Source: Niabella sp. (lineage in GTDB: Bacteria > Bacteroidota > Bacteroidia > Chitinophagales > Chitinophagaceae). Taken from it: a stretch of DNA of 64,000 nt. The position numbers and the translations under genes were made by a program. The stretch covers positions 1 through 64,000 of the forward strand of contig JAGIAT010000001.1 in the NCBI GenBank assembly GCA_017744715.1, given 5' to 3'. The notes under the pieces were generated by a model, which was not told the origin of the DNA, searched no databases, and saw only the letters and a list, made by a program, of their open reading frames with translations. This document shows, one piece after another, positions 55,553-64,000 of the stretch; position 1 is the first letter of the stretch, and each line of letters starts with the position of its first letter.

Positions 55553-55625
55553 TGGTGTGGGCCGGGATCGAACCGGCGACACAAGGATTTTCAGTCCTTT
55601 GCTCTACCGACTGAGCTACCGCACC
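55553..55625 (-). tRNA. tRNA-Phe (GAA anticodon)
   Basis: On the minus strand a full cloverleaf: acceptor GGTGCGG with CCACACC, D arm GCTCAGTCGGTAGAGC, anticodon loop CTGAAAA (GAA), T arm GCCGG-TTCGATC-CCGGC and discriminator A. The acceptor has one C5-A68 mismatch. CCA is not encoded. It is the parent of the fragments at 53131 and 54881. Confidence 0.93.
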
Positions 55626-55752
55626 ATCCTTTCCGCCTTAGCGGGCTGCAAATATAGCGCATCACCGGCAGACTGTCAAAAATATCGGCAAAAATTAAAA
55701 AAAACGCTTTTGGGCAAGAAATGACCTGCCGGATAACCGTTTCATAAGAGTC

Positions 55753-58020
55753 TTACATCCCATATTCGGCTAAAAATTTGATCCGCATGATCTTAAGCTG
55801 TTCCCAGTTAAAATCAAATTCAGCCAGTTCCTCCTGCGCCAGCTGAAGGGAAGAGGTTTCGCAGCTTTTGAAGTATTCAATGATCTCATCCTGCTCATCC
55901 TCATCCAGCATTTCGTCGATGGCATAACCCAGGTTGAGCTTGGTACCGCTGGCGGCGATGGTTTCCATCTCTTCCAGCAATTCATTCATCTTCCAGCCTT
56001 TATTCTTGGCAATGGTTTCCAGCGGAATTTTTTTATCTGTCTGCTGAATGATGTATACTTTGTTGCCACTCTTATTCACCACGCTTTTCATTACAAAATC
56101 ATCCGGCTTCTGGATGTTATTGTCCTCCACATAACGGGCGATCAGCTCTACAAACGGTTTCCCGTAGCGGATGGCCTTGCCCTTGCTTACGCCCTGGCAT
56201 TTTTCCAGCTCGGCTGTAGTTGTAGGGTACAGGGTTGCCATATCCATCAGCGAATTTTCAAGGAAGATCACAAACGGGGGCAGGCTTTTTTTCTTCGCCT
56301 CTTTTTGCCGCAGCTCCTTCAGCATTTCAAATAACCGCTCATCGGTAGCAGCACCTTCCCCGTCTTCCGTACCGGAAGCTTCATCATCATCCCAGGCTTC
56401 TTCAAACTTATTGTTAAGTACAATAGAGAAGGATTTGGGTTTCTTTAAAAAGGCAGTTCCTGCCGGGGTAATTTTTAATACGCCGTATTCTTCAATATCT
56501 TTTTTCAACAGGCCTTCCAGGAGCATCTGGCGGATCAGGGAGTTCCAGAACAGGGTGTCCTGTGCTTTTCCCACACCAAAGGAAGTAAGCCCCTCATGCC
56601 GGAACATTTTGACCTGCGGGGTCAGTTTCCCGATCAGGATGTTTACGGCATAGTCCGTTGCAAAACGCTCGTCCAGTTCTTTAAGGGTCTTCAGCACCAA
56701 TACGGCCTGATCTTTGGCTTCCATCCGTTCTTTCGGATGTTTGCAATTATCGCACAGACCACAGTTTTCTACATCGTATTGTTCTCCAAAATAACTCAGA
56801 ATCACTTTCCGGCGACAAACCCCGCTTTCGGCATAGGCAACGGTTTCGTTGATCAGCTGGGCGCCCACTTCCCGTTCGCTGAGGGGTTTATCGCGCATCA
56901 GATGTTCCAGTTTGCTTACATCCTTATGCGAGTAATACAGCAGGCATTTCCCTTCCAGTCCGTCACGCCCGGCGCGGCCGGTTTCCTGGTAATAGTTTTC
57001 AATCGACTTGGAAATATTATAGTGGATCACGAACCGGATATCCGGCTTATCGATCCCCATTCCAAATGCAATCGTGGCCACAATCACCTGTACATCCTCG
57101 TTCAGGAACTGGTCCTGCCGCTCGGCGCGAAGTTTACTGTCGAGCCCTGCATGATAAGCCACTGCTTTGATGCCGTTGGCCATCAGGATATCGGCCAGCT
57201 CCTCCGTGGTTTTTCGGTTGAGTGTATAGATGATGCCGCTTTTATTCTTCATGCTTTTGATAAAGCGAACAATACTTTCGTTGGTTTGCTTCTTATTAAC
57301 CTTGGGTACAATTTCATAGTACAGATTATCCCGGTTAAAAGACGAGATAAAAATATTGGCATCTTTAAGTCCCAGGTTTTTGATAATATCGCTTTGTACC
57401 TTGGGGGTGGCGGTAGCTGTTAACGCAATTACAGCAGCATCGGGGTTGATCTGGTTCATCATTTCCCGCAAACGCCGGTACTCTGGCCGGAAATCATGGC
57501 CCCATTCCGAAATGCAATGCGCTTCATCCACCGCAAAAAAGGAAATATTCAGATCACTGAAAAAAACCAGGTTCTCCTGTTTGGTAAGTGTTTCCGGCGC
57601 TACATACAACAGTTTTGTTTTTCCGGATAGCAGATCATCATGCACCTCCTTTATTTCCTTTTTATTCAGGGTTGAATTTAAAAAGTGTGCAATTTCATCG
57701 TTGCTGTTATAGCCCCGCACCAGGTCTACCTGGTTCTTCATCAGTGCAATTAACGGTGAAACAATAATAGCAACGCCCTCCATGATCACTGCGGGGAGCT
57801 GGTAACAGAGGCTTTTTCCACCCCCGGTAGGCATAATAACAAATGTATCTTGTCCTGATAAAAGCGAATGAATGATGTCTTCCTGTTTTCCTTTGAATTT
57901 TTGAAAACCAAAATTCTTTAGCAATTCTCCGTGTAAATCTGTCTTTGTAGCTGTTTTTGTTGCGCGGCTGACCGCAGGTTCCTTTTTCTTGGTGGCCTTC
58001 TTTTCGCTTTTCACTGCCAT
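55753..58020 (-). CDS. recQ: ATP-dependent DNA helicase RecQ
   Basis: A 755-residue 3'-5' DNA helicase for recombination and repair. A Lys-rich N-terminal tail (about 1-30) precedes the helicase core, with Walker A in MPTGGGKSLCYQLP, motif II DEAHCISEWGHDFRPEY, and motif VI in QETGRAGRDG. The RQC zinc site is visible as CRRKVILSYFGE with CGLCDNCKHP. The helicase core is followed by a HRDC domain (about 575-640) and a C-terminal helical extension. Full length. It is divergent from kpsF; the 127 bp between its stop and tRNA-Phe hold nothing notable. Confidence 0.96.
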   Translation of the reverse strand: MAVKSEKKATKKKEPAVSRATKTATKTDLHGELLKNFGFQKFKGKQEDIIHSLLSGQDTFVIMPTGGGKSLCYQLPAVIMEGVAIIVSPLIALMKNQVDLVRGYNSNDEIAHFLNSTLNKKEIKEVHDDLLSGKTKLLYVAPETLTKQENLVFFSDLNISFFAVDEAHCISEWGHDFRPEYRRLREMMNQINPDAAVIALTATATPKVQSDIIKNLGLKDANIFISSFNRDNLYYEIVPKVNKKQTNESIVRFIKSMKNKSGIIYTLNRKTTEELADILMANGIKAVAYHAGLDSKLRAERQDQFLNEDVQVIVATIAFGMGIDKPDIRFVIHYNISKSIENYYQETGRAGRDGLEGKCLLYYSHKDVSKLEHLMRDKPLSEREVGAQLINETVAYAESGVCRRKVILSYFGEQYDVENCGLCDNCKHPKERMEAKDQAVLVLKTLKELDERFATDYAVNILIGKLTPQVKMFRHEGLTSFGVGKAQDTLFWNSLIRQMLLEGLLKKDIEEYGVLKITPAGTAFLKKPKSFSIVLNNKFEEAWDDDEASGTEDGEGAATDERLFEMLKELRQKEAKKKSLPPFVIFLENSLMDMATLYPTTTAELEKCQGVSKGKAIRYGKPFVELIARYVEDNNIQKPDDFVMKSVVNKSGNKVYIIQQTDKKIPLETIAKNKGWKMNELLEEMETIAASGTKLNLGYAIDEMLDEDEQDEIIEYFKSCETSSLQLAQEELAEFDFNWEQLKIMRIKFLAEYGM

Positions 58021-58154
58021 TTCTGTAATATAAAAGATTTTAATAGTCGATCAATATCCTTAAAAGATACGCCGGATATTCAGAAAAAAAAAATTTTCGG
58101 GTAGCGAATTTAGCTAAGGTTGGCCTGCTTTTAAAATATTAATGGTTAAAGTTT

Positions 58155-58181
58155 TTTGTGCCTATATAAATAATACATTTG
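58155..58181 (+). promoter_or_regulatory. Candidate promoter of the kpsF operon (TACATTTG)
   Basis: An exact -7 TACATTTG at 58174-58181 lies 26 nt before the kpsF ATG. A TTTG is at 58155-58158 but with only 15 nt of spacing, shorter than usual. Confidence 0.45.
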
Positions 58182-58207
58182 TGTTTTCTTAACGAGGCGA
58201 TATATAA

Positions 58208-59170
58208 ATGAGTGACAATATTTTACAACGCGCCAGAAAGACATTCCAATTAGAGGCCGACGCGCTTAATGAAGTACAGCTTTTATTGAATGATGATTTT
58301 AAGCAAGCGGTTTTGCTGATTCATAATTGCGCGGGACGCGTGGTTTTCAGCGGAATAGGAAAAAGTGCCCTGGTGGCGCAGAAGATCGTGGCTACGTTTA
58401 ATTCCACCGGAACGCCGTCCATTTTTATGCATGCGGCAGATGCCCTGCATGGAGACCTTGGAATGGTGCAGGAATCGGATGTGGTCATCATTCTCAGCAA
58501 AAGCGGGTACAGCCCGGAAATAAAAGCACTGGTGCCGCTGGTAAAAAATTTCGGAAATAAGCTCATCGCCATCGTGGGGAATACCACTTCTTATCTTGCC
58601 CAGCAAGCAGACCTGGTTTTAAATACAACGGTTAACCAGGAAGCCTGCCCCAATAACCTGGCACCTACTTCCAGTACCACGGCTCAAATGGTGATGGGGG
58701 ATGCCCTGGCTACCTGCCTGATGGATTTGAAGGGTTTTAAGGACGACGATTTTGCCAAATTTCATCCGGGGGGAACATTGGGAAAAAAACTGTACCTGAG
58801 CGTTGCGGATGTTTTCCCGGGAAATGAACGGCCCATGGTTTATGAGAACCAGTCGCTCAAAGAAGTGATCGTTGAAATCACCCGGAAAAGATTAGGGGTT
58901 ACAGCGGTTGTAAATGAACAAAAAGAGCTGGTAGGCATTATAACAGACGGAGATCTCCGGAGGATGCTGGAAAAGAATACGGATATCGAAGGTACCGTGG
59001 CTCAAAATATTATGACACGGCATCCTAAGACCATCGAGCCGGGGGAGCTGGCGGTATCTGCCCTCGACATCATGCGGAGAAACTCCATCACACAGCTGGC
59101 GGTTGTGGAAGGGAAGCGTTTTCTGGGTATTATTCACATACACGACCTGCTAAAGGAAGGATTGATATAA
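58208..59170 (+). CDS. Arabinose-5-phosphate isomerase (KpsF/GutQ type)
   Basis: A 320-residue cytoplasmic enzyme that converts ribulose 5-phosphate to arabinose 5-phosphate for KDO in lipopolysaccharide. The SIS domain (about 35-165) has GIGKSALVAQKIVATFNSTGTPS and ILSKSGYSPEIK. NLAPTSSTTAQMVMGDALA and the family mark FHPGGTLGK follow, then two CBS domains (about 200-320). It heads a four-gene run: kpsF, manC-like, exonuclease and mmcQ-like, with gaps of 10, 1 and 6 bp. Confidence 0.94.
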   Translation: MSDNILQRARKTFQLEADALNEVQLLLNDDFKQAVLLIHNCAGRVVFSGIGKSALVAQKIVATFNSTGTPSIFMHAADALHGDLGMVQESDVVIILSKSGYSPEIKALVPLVKNFGNKLIAIVGNTTSYLAQQADLVLNTTVNQEACPNNLAPTSSTTAQMVMGDALATCLMDLKGFKDDDFAKFHPGGTLGKKLYLSVADVFPGNERPMVYENQSLKEVIVEITRKRLGVTAVVNEQKELVGIITDGDLRRMLEKNTDIEGTVAQNIMTRHPKTIEPGELAVSALDIMRRNSITQLAVVEGKRFLGIIHIHDLLKEGLI

Positions 59171-59180
59171 AAAAAGAATT

Positions 59181-60260
59181 ATGAGTAACCGTTATGTTGC
59201 AATAATGGCGGGGGGAATCGGAAGCAGGTTCTGGCCCAAAAGCCGGACAAACTATCCCAAACAGTTTCTGGATATATTAAATACCGGTAAAACGCTGATC
59301 CAGTCTACGTTTACCCGGTATAATAAAATTGTGCCGGCCGAAAATATTTTTGTAGTCACTTCTGAAGAATATAAAAATATTGTAGCGCACCAGTTACCGG
59401 ATCTTCCGGAAGCGAATATCGTAACGGAGCCTTACCGTAAAAACACCGCACCCTGTATTGCCTACATCGCATTTAAAATTCAGAAAAAGGATCCGGAAGC
59501 GATCATGATTGCCGCACCGTCCGATAATTTAATACTGGAAGATGATGCATTTAATGATACCGTTGAAAATGCATTGAAATTCGTAGAATCCGTTAATGCA
59601 CTGGTAACCCTGGGCATTAAACCCCGGAACCCGAATACGGGATACGGGTATATACAGCACGAGACCGTTGAAGCGGCTCCGGGTATTTATAAGGTGAAAA
59701 CATTTACAGAAAAGCCCAACCTGGAGCTGGCGAAAGTGTTTGTAAAAAGCGGTGATTTTTTATGGAATTCGGGTATCTTTACCTGGAAAGTGAAAAACGT
59801 TATTGCCGCGTTTGAAAAACACCTGCCGGAGATTCATGAAGTGTTTGCTGCCTACCAGGAGCAATTCAATACGCCGGATGAGGCGAAAGTGATTGAAGAG
59901 ATCTACGCACAGTGTTCCAATATTTCTATCGATTTCGGCATTATGGAAAAAGCGTCGAACGTATATGTGATCCCCGCTTCGTTTACCTGGAGCGACCTGG
60001 GTACCTGGAAGAGCGCGTTTGAAAACATGAGCAAGGACTATTTTGACAATGCGGTCGTGGGCCAGAATGTAATGGTATACGATACGCACAATTGCATGAT
60101 CCATGTGCCCGGCGGAAAACTGGTTGTATTGCAGGGACTCGAAGATTTTATTGTGGCGGATACGGAAGATGTGCTGCTGATCTGCAAAAAAGACCAGGAA
60201 CAGGAGATCAAAAATTATGTGGCAGATGTAAAGCGAAACAAGGACGAAAAATATCTATAA
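59181..60260 (+). CDS. Mannose-1-phosphate guanylyltransferase
   Basis: A 359-residue enzyme that makes GDP-mannose for surface glycans. The signature AGGIGSRFWPKSRTNYPKQF is at the N-terminus, followed by APSDNLILED, FTEKPNLELA, and GIFTWKVKNVI. No C-terminal isomerase domain is present, so it is the monofunctional type. It starts 10 bp after kpsF, and the next gene follows after 1 bp. Confidence 0.94.
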   Translation: MSNRYVAIMAGGIGSRFWPKSRTNYPKQFLDILNTGKTLIQSTFTRYNKIVPAENIFVVTSEEYKNIVAHQLPDLPEANIVTEPYRKNTAPCIAYIAFKIQKKDPEAIMIAAPSDNLILEDDAFNDTVENALKFVESVNALVTLGIKPRNPNTGYGYIQHETVEAAPGIYKVKTFTEKPNLELAKVFVKSGDFLWNSGIFTWKVKNVIAAFEKHLPEIHEVFAAYQEQFNTPDEAKVIEEIYAQCSNISIDFGIMEKASNVYVIPASFTWSDLGTWKSAFENMSKDYFDNAVVGQNVMVYDTHNCMIHVPGGKLVVLQGLEDFIVADTEDVLLICKKDQEQEIKNYVADVKRNKDEKYL

Positions 60261-60261
60261 C

Positions 60262-60984
60262 ATGCTCTCGCAATATCCCGTTCAGTCCATTCTTTTCCTG
60301 GACATAGAAACTGTGCCGCAGTACGCGTCTTTTAGTGAAGTGCCGGAAGCCTGGAAGCATTTGTGGGAGCGGAAAGCCAGCACCCTGTTGCGGAACCGGG
60401 AGGAGGAAACGCCGGAAAGCGTATACGAGCGAGCGGGCATTTATGCTGAGTTTGGTAAGATTGTTTGCATTAGCTGCGGTGTAGTGCAGGGGAGTACCGG
60501 CCAGCGGAAAATGATCATGAAGTCTTTTTACGGAAGTGATGAAAAGCAGCTGCTGCAGGCCTTTTCAGAAATGTTGCAGAAATTTTCCGCAAATGAGCAA
60601 AAATATCTTTGTGCCCATAACGGAAAAGAGTTTGACTTTCCTTACCTGTGCCGCAGGATGCTGATCAATGGTGTGCCCATTCCCTTGCTTTTGAACACCG
60701 CGGGGAAGAAGCCCTGGGAAGTAAGTCATCTGGATACGATGGAGCTTTGGAAGTTTGGCGACTTTAAAAGTTATACCACCCTGAACCTGCTGGCCCATGC
60801 CCTGGGGGTGCCTACCCCAAAAGATGACATCGACGGAAGTATGGTAGCGGATGTTTTTTATAAGGAACAGCAAATTGAACGCATTGTAACCTATTGCCAG
60901 AAAGATGTGATTACGGTTGCACAGATTTTTTTGAGAATGAACGGCGAGCCGCTGATCAGCGAACAGCATATTGAATACAAATAG
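60262..60984 (+). CDS. PolB-like 3'-5' exonuclease domain protein
   Basis: A 240-residue ribonuclease-H-fold protein. The DEDDy exonuclease residues are visible as ILFLDIETVPQYASF (D-x-E), AHNGKEFDFPYL (D) and YCQKDVITVAQIFL (Y-x3-D). This matches the family related to the exonuclease domain of DNA polymerase B. It probably degrades single-stranded DNA ends. It lies in the kpsF operon, one base after the guanylyltransferase gene. Confidence 0.88.
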   Translation: MLSQYPVQSILFLDIETVPQYASFSEVPEAWKHLWERKASTLLRNREEETPESVYERAGIYAEFGKIVCISCGVVQGSTGQRKMIMKSFYGSDEKQLLQAFSEMLQKFSANEQKYLCAHNGKEFDFPYLCRRMLINGVPIPLLLNTAGKKPWEVSHLDTMELWKFGDFKSYTTLNLLAHALGVPTPKDDIDGSMVADVFYKEQQIERIVTYCQKDVITVAQIFLRMNGEPLISEQHIEYK

Positions 60985-60990
60985 CACAGT

Positions 60991-61317
60991 ATGAATATTG
61001 AAGCGCTACGGGAATATTGTTTGCAACAACCCTCTGTAGAAGAAGGATTTCCCTTTGGGCCTGAAACCCTGGTGTTTAAGGTAAACGGGAAAATATTCCT
61101 GCTGACCGGGCTGGATAATGATCCCCTGCAATTCAACGTAAAATGTGATCCCGAAAAAGCCGAAGCGTTAAGAGAGCAGTATGCCTGTGTGTTGCCAGGC
61201 TATCATATGAATAAAAAGCACTGGAATACCATTATCGTGGATGGATCGGTTTCCAGCCGGTTGCTAAAAGAGTGGATCACCGATTCGTATAACCTGGTGG
61301 CCAAGATCAGAAAGTAG
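60991..61317 (+). CDS. MmcQ/YjbR-family protein
   Basis: A 108-residue protein with the CyaY-like double-wing fold of YjbR. MNIEALREYCLQQPSVEEGFPFGPETLVFKV, KCDPEKAEALREQY, and HWNTIIVDGSVSSRLLKEWI are all standard family blocks. The family is called DNA-binding but has no firm role. It is the last gene of the kpsF operon and overlaps the converging GH3-family gene by 11 bp. Confidence 0.88.
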   Translation: MNIEALREYCLQQPSVEEGFPFGPETLVFKVNGKIFLLTGLDNDPLQFNVKCDPEKAEALREQYACVLPGYHMNKKHWNTIIVDGSVSSRLLKEWITDSYNLVAKIRK

Positions 61318-62833
61318 TTCCCTGCGCGTTGTAGAAAGCCAGGGCAGCTTCCAGCGTATGGCGGTCATTGCTTAAACGGGGTACTTTATGCTGCCCTCCC
61401 AATTTTCCCTGGTGATGTAACCATTCGATAAAAAATCCTTTGGGCAGTGCATGTACGATGGGCATCTTTAAGGCGATATCTTTATGCCGCTTGGCCTCAT
61501 AGTCGCTGTTGATAGATTGGAGCGCGGCATCGAGGCTTTTGACAAATGCCGTTATATCTTCCGGAGTTTTCTCAAATTCGATCAGCCATTCATGACCGCC
61601 ATTGCCCGCATCAGAAAAGTAAACCGGCGCGGCGGTATAATCATTTACGACAGCGCCTGTTTCGGCACAGGCCAAATGGATGGCCCGGTCTGTATTGTCG
61701 ATGATCACTTCTTCACCAAAAGCATTGATAAAATGCCGGACCCTGCCGGAAACAACGATCTTAAAAGGGTCTTTTGATATAAACCGGATGGTATCGCCCA
61801 GCAAATAACGCCAAAGTCCGCCGTTGGTGCTGATTACCGGGGCGTAGTTGGTATGCAGGTCCACATCCTTCAGGCCAATTGTTTGGGGTTGTGCGCTGCC
61901 ATATTCGCTTACGGGCATAAACTCCATAAAAATACCATGATCAGTGAACAGCAGCATGCCCTCTTCTCCCGGAACTTCCTGGGCGGCAAAGAACCCTTCA
62001 CTGGCATTATAGGTTTCGAGGTAGTGGATCTCTTTTCCAACAAGCTTTTTAAACTGCTCGCTGTAAGGCGTAAAGGAAACCCCTCCGTGCATATACAGTT
62101 CAAGCCCCGGCCATACATCTGCGATGGTCTGTTGGCCTGTGATTTCCAGGATCCGTTTAAAGAGCACCAGCGTCCAGGTAGGCACACCGCTTACCGACGT
62201 AACGTTTTCTGTAATCGCCTGTGCTGCTATTTTTTCAAGTTTGGTTTCCCAGTCCTCCATCAATGCAATGCTGAGTTCGGGTGTGCGGAGCCAATGCCCC
62301 CAGAATGGGCTGTTTTGCAGCAACACCGCACTCAGGTCGCCAAACTGGGCCTCTTCATTTAACGCATTGATGTTATGACTTCCGCCCAATACCAGGCCTT
62401 TTCCGGTAAGCATCGTACTATCGGGTTTAAACTGATAGTACATCGTAAGCACATCTTTTGCCGCCTTGTAATGGCAGTCTTCCAGGCTTTCCTCACTGAT
62501 GGGAATGAACTTGCTTTTATCGCCGCTGGTACCGCTGCTTTTTGCAAACCACACAATGGGCGAATTCCAAAGCAGGTTCTGTTCCCCGTTCATACAGCGC
62601 TCTATATAAGGCTTCAGGTCGTTGTATTCATGGATGGGAACCGCTTTTTTAAAATCGCGGATATTGTACAGGTTACTGAAATGATATTTCCTTCCGAATT
62701 CCGTGTACTGGGCAGAAGTAACCAGGTTTTGCAACACCTCCCGTTGCGCATCCAGCGGGTGGCTGCGCCAGCCATCAATACGCCATTGACGCATACGGGC
62801 AAGAGATGATATAGCCGGACTTAACAGGGGCAT
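61307..62833 (-). CDS. GH3 auxin-responsive-promoter family protein
   Basis: A 508-residue protein of the ANL adenylating-enzyme superfamily. FAKSSGTSGDKSKFIPIS is the ATP-phosphate loop, YNASEGFFA and the WRYLLGDTIRF segment are the other expected motifs. Plant members conjugate amino acids to hormones. The bacterial ones, widespread in Bacteroidota, have no defined substrate. No operon partner is visible. Confidence 0.9.
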   Translation of the reverse strand: MPLLSPAISSLARMRQWRIDGWRSHPLDAQREVLQNLVTSAQYTEFGRKYHFSNLYNIRDFKKAVPIHEYNDLKPYIERCMNGEQNLLWNSPIVWFAKSSGTSGDKSKFIPISEESLEDCHYKAAKDVLTMYYQFKPDSTMLTGKGLVLGGSHNINALNEEAQFGDLSAVLLQNSPFWGHWLRTPELSIALMEDWETKLEKIAAQAITENVTSVSGVPTWTLVLFKRILEITGQQTIADVWPGLELYMHGGVSFTPYSEQFKKLVGKEIHYLETYNASEGFFAAQEVPGEEGMLLFTDHGIFMEFMPVSEYGSAQPQTIGLKDVDLHTNYAPVISTNGGLWRYLLGDTIRFISKDPFKIVVSGRVRHFINAFGEEVIIDNTDRAIHLACAETGAVVNDYTAAPVYFSDAGNGGHEWLIEFEKTPEDITAFVKSLDAALQSINSDYEAKRHKDIALKMPIVHALPKGFFIEWLHHQGKLGGQHKVPRLSNDRHTLEAALAFYNAQGTTF

Positions 62834-62862
62834 TTGCAGCTTGCAATATAGTCAGAAAGTGA

Positions 62863-62899
62863 GAAAAAAGAACCGGGAATCTAAAAAGAGGTTCCCGGG
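62863..62899 (-). terminator. Rho-independent terminator after the serine hydrolase
   Basis: On the minus strand, ACCCGGGAA pairs with TTCCCGGT-type bases around a T-rich loop and is followed by TTCTTTTTT. It lies 50 nt past the serine-hydrolase stop. Confidence 0.7.
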
Positions 62900-62948
62900 T
62901 CCTTTTTGTTTTTCCGAACAGGACAGCGGTCGCTTTTCCGCCGGCGTT

Positions 62949-64000
62949 CTATTTCCAGGCGTTATTGTAAGCGGGTATCACCACATTTTCCATATTGTTG
63001 GTACCCTTTAGGGAGTTAACCTGAACGGCAGCCTCAATATTATTGGGAAACAGTACATGAATGGTATAGCAACCCCGGCCTTTTGGATCTGCAGCATTAT
63101 TGGGAGGATATTTATCTTCAAAATAGCCGCCGTGGTAATAAGCCGTTCCGCCCTTAACCTCGGGGGTACCGCTCCAGCCCAATGCGCGATCGTTCATTTT
63201 CTTTTTCCAGTGCTTGTTCAGGATGTCTTCCGTATACCTCAGGTGGGCCAGTATATTATTCTGCTCTTCTGCGGAAAGCCTCCAACCGGCGCTGCCGGCA
63301 TAGCGGGTCATATCGCCTTTGTTCCAACCCGGATCCTGAGTCGTAAAATTATAATTCATGGTGGGATTCGTTTCACCATCAGGCTTGGGATAGGTATAAG
63401 GAATGCCGCAGGGAGCAAATACTTTTTTGTTCACTTCATCAATATAATAATTGTTGATGGCGGTTTCCAGTGCTTTTTCGGTGGCGTCGGTTGGGAAGCT
63501 GACATATTGAAATTCCAGGATATTCAGCTCAAGCGGGTGACTGAGGTAGGCAATGGCGATCCTTAAAAAGGCGTAATTCACATTCTGGTAGTCGTAACTT
63601 CCATGAAGATAAATGCCGCCGTCCTCTACCTTTTTCTTTAATGAAAAATAGTCCAGGCCGCTGGGCAACATGCCCGTTTCGTGGCGCAGTAGCATTTCAA
63701 AACTGATGTCGTTAAAGCTCCAGGCCGGGCTTTTCCAGAACGAGGGCAGGTAGTCGATGAGCAGGGCTTTTTCGGAAAGTCCTTTATCCTGCAGCAGCCG
63801 CAGCAGGGTAAGTGCAGTAAGGGTTTTACTGCAGCTGGCAAGGTCCTGACGCTTGTTATAGGCATGCGGTATGGCCTGCCCGGTGCGGGTATCCCAGGAT
63901 GCCACCGCGGCCCCGCCGGCACCTTTTTTCTTTTGCTGGCCGTTTTGGGAAATACTGTAGCTGAACCCGACGGTTTTACCGGTGAGGGCATTTTTAATGT
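62949..64000 (-). CDS. Class C beta-lactamase-like serine hydrolase (5' end outside the window)
   Basis: At least 350 residues are encoded up to the window edge. An ATG at 63905 lies in frame, but the frame continues upstream with coding character (VGFSYSISQNGQQKKKGAGG), so the true start is beyond 64000. The SxxK motif is LASCSKTLTA and the YxN motif is YQNVNYAFL, which place it in the beta-lactamase/penicillin-binding-protein C family (PF00144). These proteins can be esterases, peptidases or beta-lactamases; the substrate is unknown. Confidence 0.82.
   Translation of the reverse strand, partial: IKNALTGKTVGFSYSISQNGQQKKKGAGGAAVASWDTRTGQAIPHAYNKRQDLASCSKTLTALTLLRLLQDKGLSEKALLIDYLPSFWKSPAWSFNDISFEMLLRHETGMLPSGLDYFSLKKKVEDGGIYLHGSYDYQNVNYAFLRIAIAYLSHPLELNILEFQYVSFPTDATEKALETAINNYYIDEVNKKVFAPCGIPYTYPKPDGETNPTMNYNFTTQDPGWNKGDMTRYAGSAGWRLSAEEQNNILAHLRYTEDILNKHWKKKMNDRALGWSGTPEVKGGTAYYHGGYFEDKYPPNNAADPKGRGCYTIHVLFPNNIEAAVQVNSLKGTNNMENVVIPAYNNAWK

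Overview
The window looks like a chromosomal segment of a Bacteroidota bacterium, most likely from the Chitinophagaceae (inference). The reasons are a SusC/SusD polysaccharide-utilization locus (PUL), a Bacteroidota-type promoter (TTTG, 19 nt, TAnnTTTG) in front of susC, an S46 dipeptidyl-peptidase, a Nudix-type regulator, DUF2490 and DUF4886 proteins, a Rho with a long Lys/Ala/Glu-rich insert, and tRNA genes without encoded CCA.

Region 1 (1-22.3 kb) is mostly housekeeping: tRNA-Asn, an aldo/keto reductase with a divergent MarR regulator, a GHL10 hydrolase, asnS, a CapA-like lipoprotein, rho, a Nudix-type regulator, a YtxH protein, a DPP11-type peptidase, nadA, a sorbosone-dehydrogenase-like protein, fabG, a class-A beta-lactamase-like protein, a chromate transporter, nadD, feoA, ybeY, mnmG and a DUF2490 barrel. 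Two non-coding stretches stand out. The stretch 11.6-12.2 kb holds about eight DnaA-box-like 9-mers next to a 37-bp pure A/T run, a candidate oriC. The stretch 18.8-19.5 kb holds six parS-like 16-mers (two perfect TGTTTCACGTGAAACA palindromes) just before mnmG. Together they suggest the replication origin and its centromere lie here.

Region 2 (23.2-53.1 kb) is a large PUL. It has a divergent GntR/LacI-type regulator, a susC promoter with a CCAGN-repeat operator candidate, susC, susD, a DUF5017 lipoprotein, three paralogous large secreted proteins of a family I cannot name, an SGNH esterase, a beta-propeller lipoprotein, GH97, an FAD-dependent oxidoreductase and a sodium:solute symporter. Two further likely members, GH105/GH88 and DUF4886, lie beyond an accessory block (hairpin array, KilA-N protein, XRE regulator, unknown protein, SymE-like protein) that appears to have been inserted into the locus.

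Region 3 (53.1-55.7 kb) is a scarred tRNA-Phe locus. It holds an intact tRNA-Phe, a GIY-YIG gene, degenerate tRNA-Phe and GIY-YIG fragments, an AAA/DUF234 ATPase and a short element with about 24-bp terminal inverted repeats. Region 4 (55.7-64.0 kb) returns to core genes: recQ, the kpsF-manC-exonuclease-mmcQ operon, a GH3-family protein and a serine hydrolase cut by the window edge.

The most unusual signal is a hairpin-rich non-coding element found at three loci (22.7-22.95 kb on the minus strand, 47.7-48.6 kb as three tandem units plus a stub, and 54.9-55.2 kb). The order of the small hairpins is kept, loops are conserved, and stems change with compensation. I do not recognise it as a described family.
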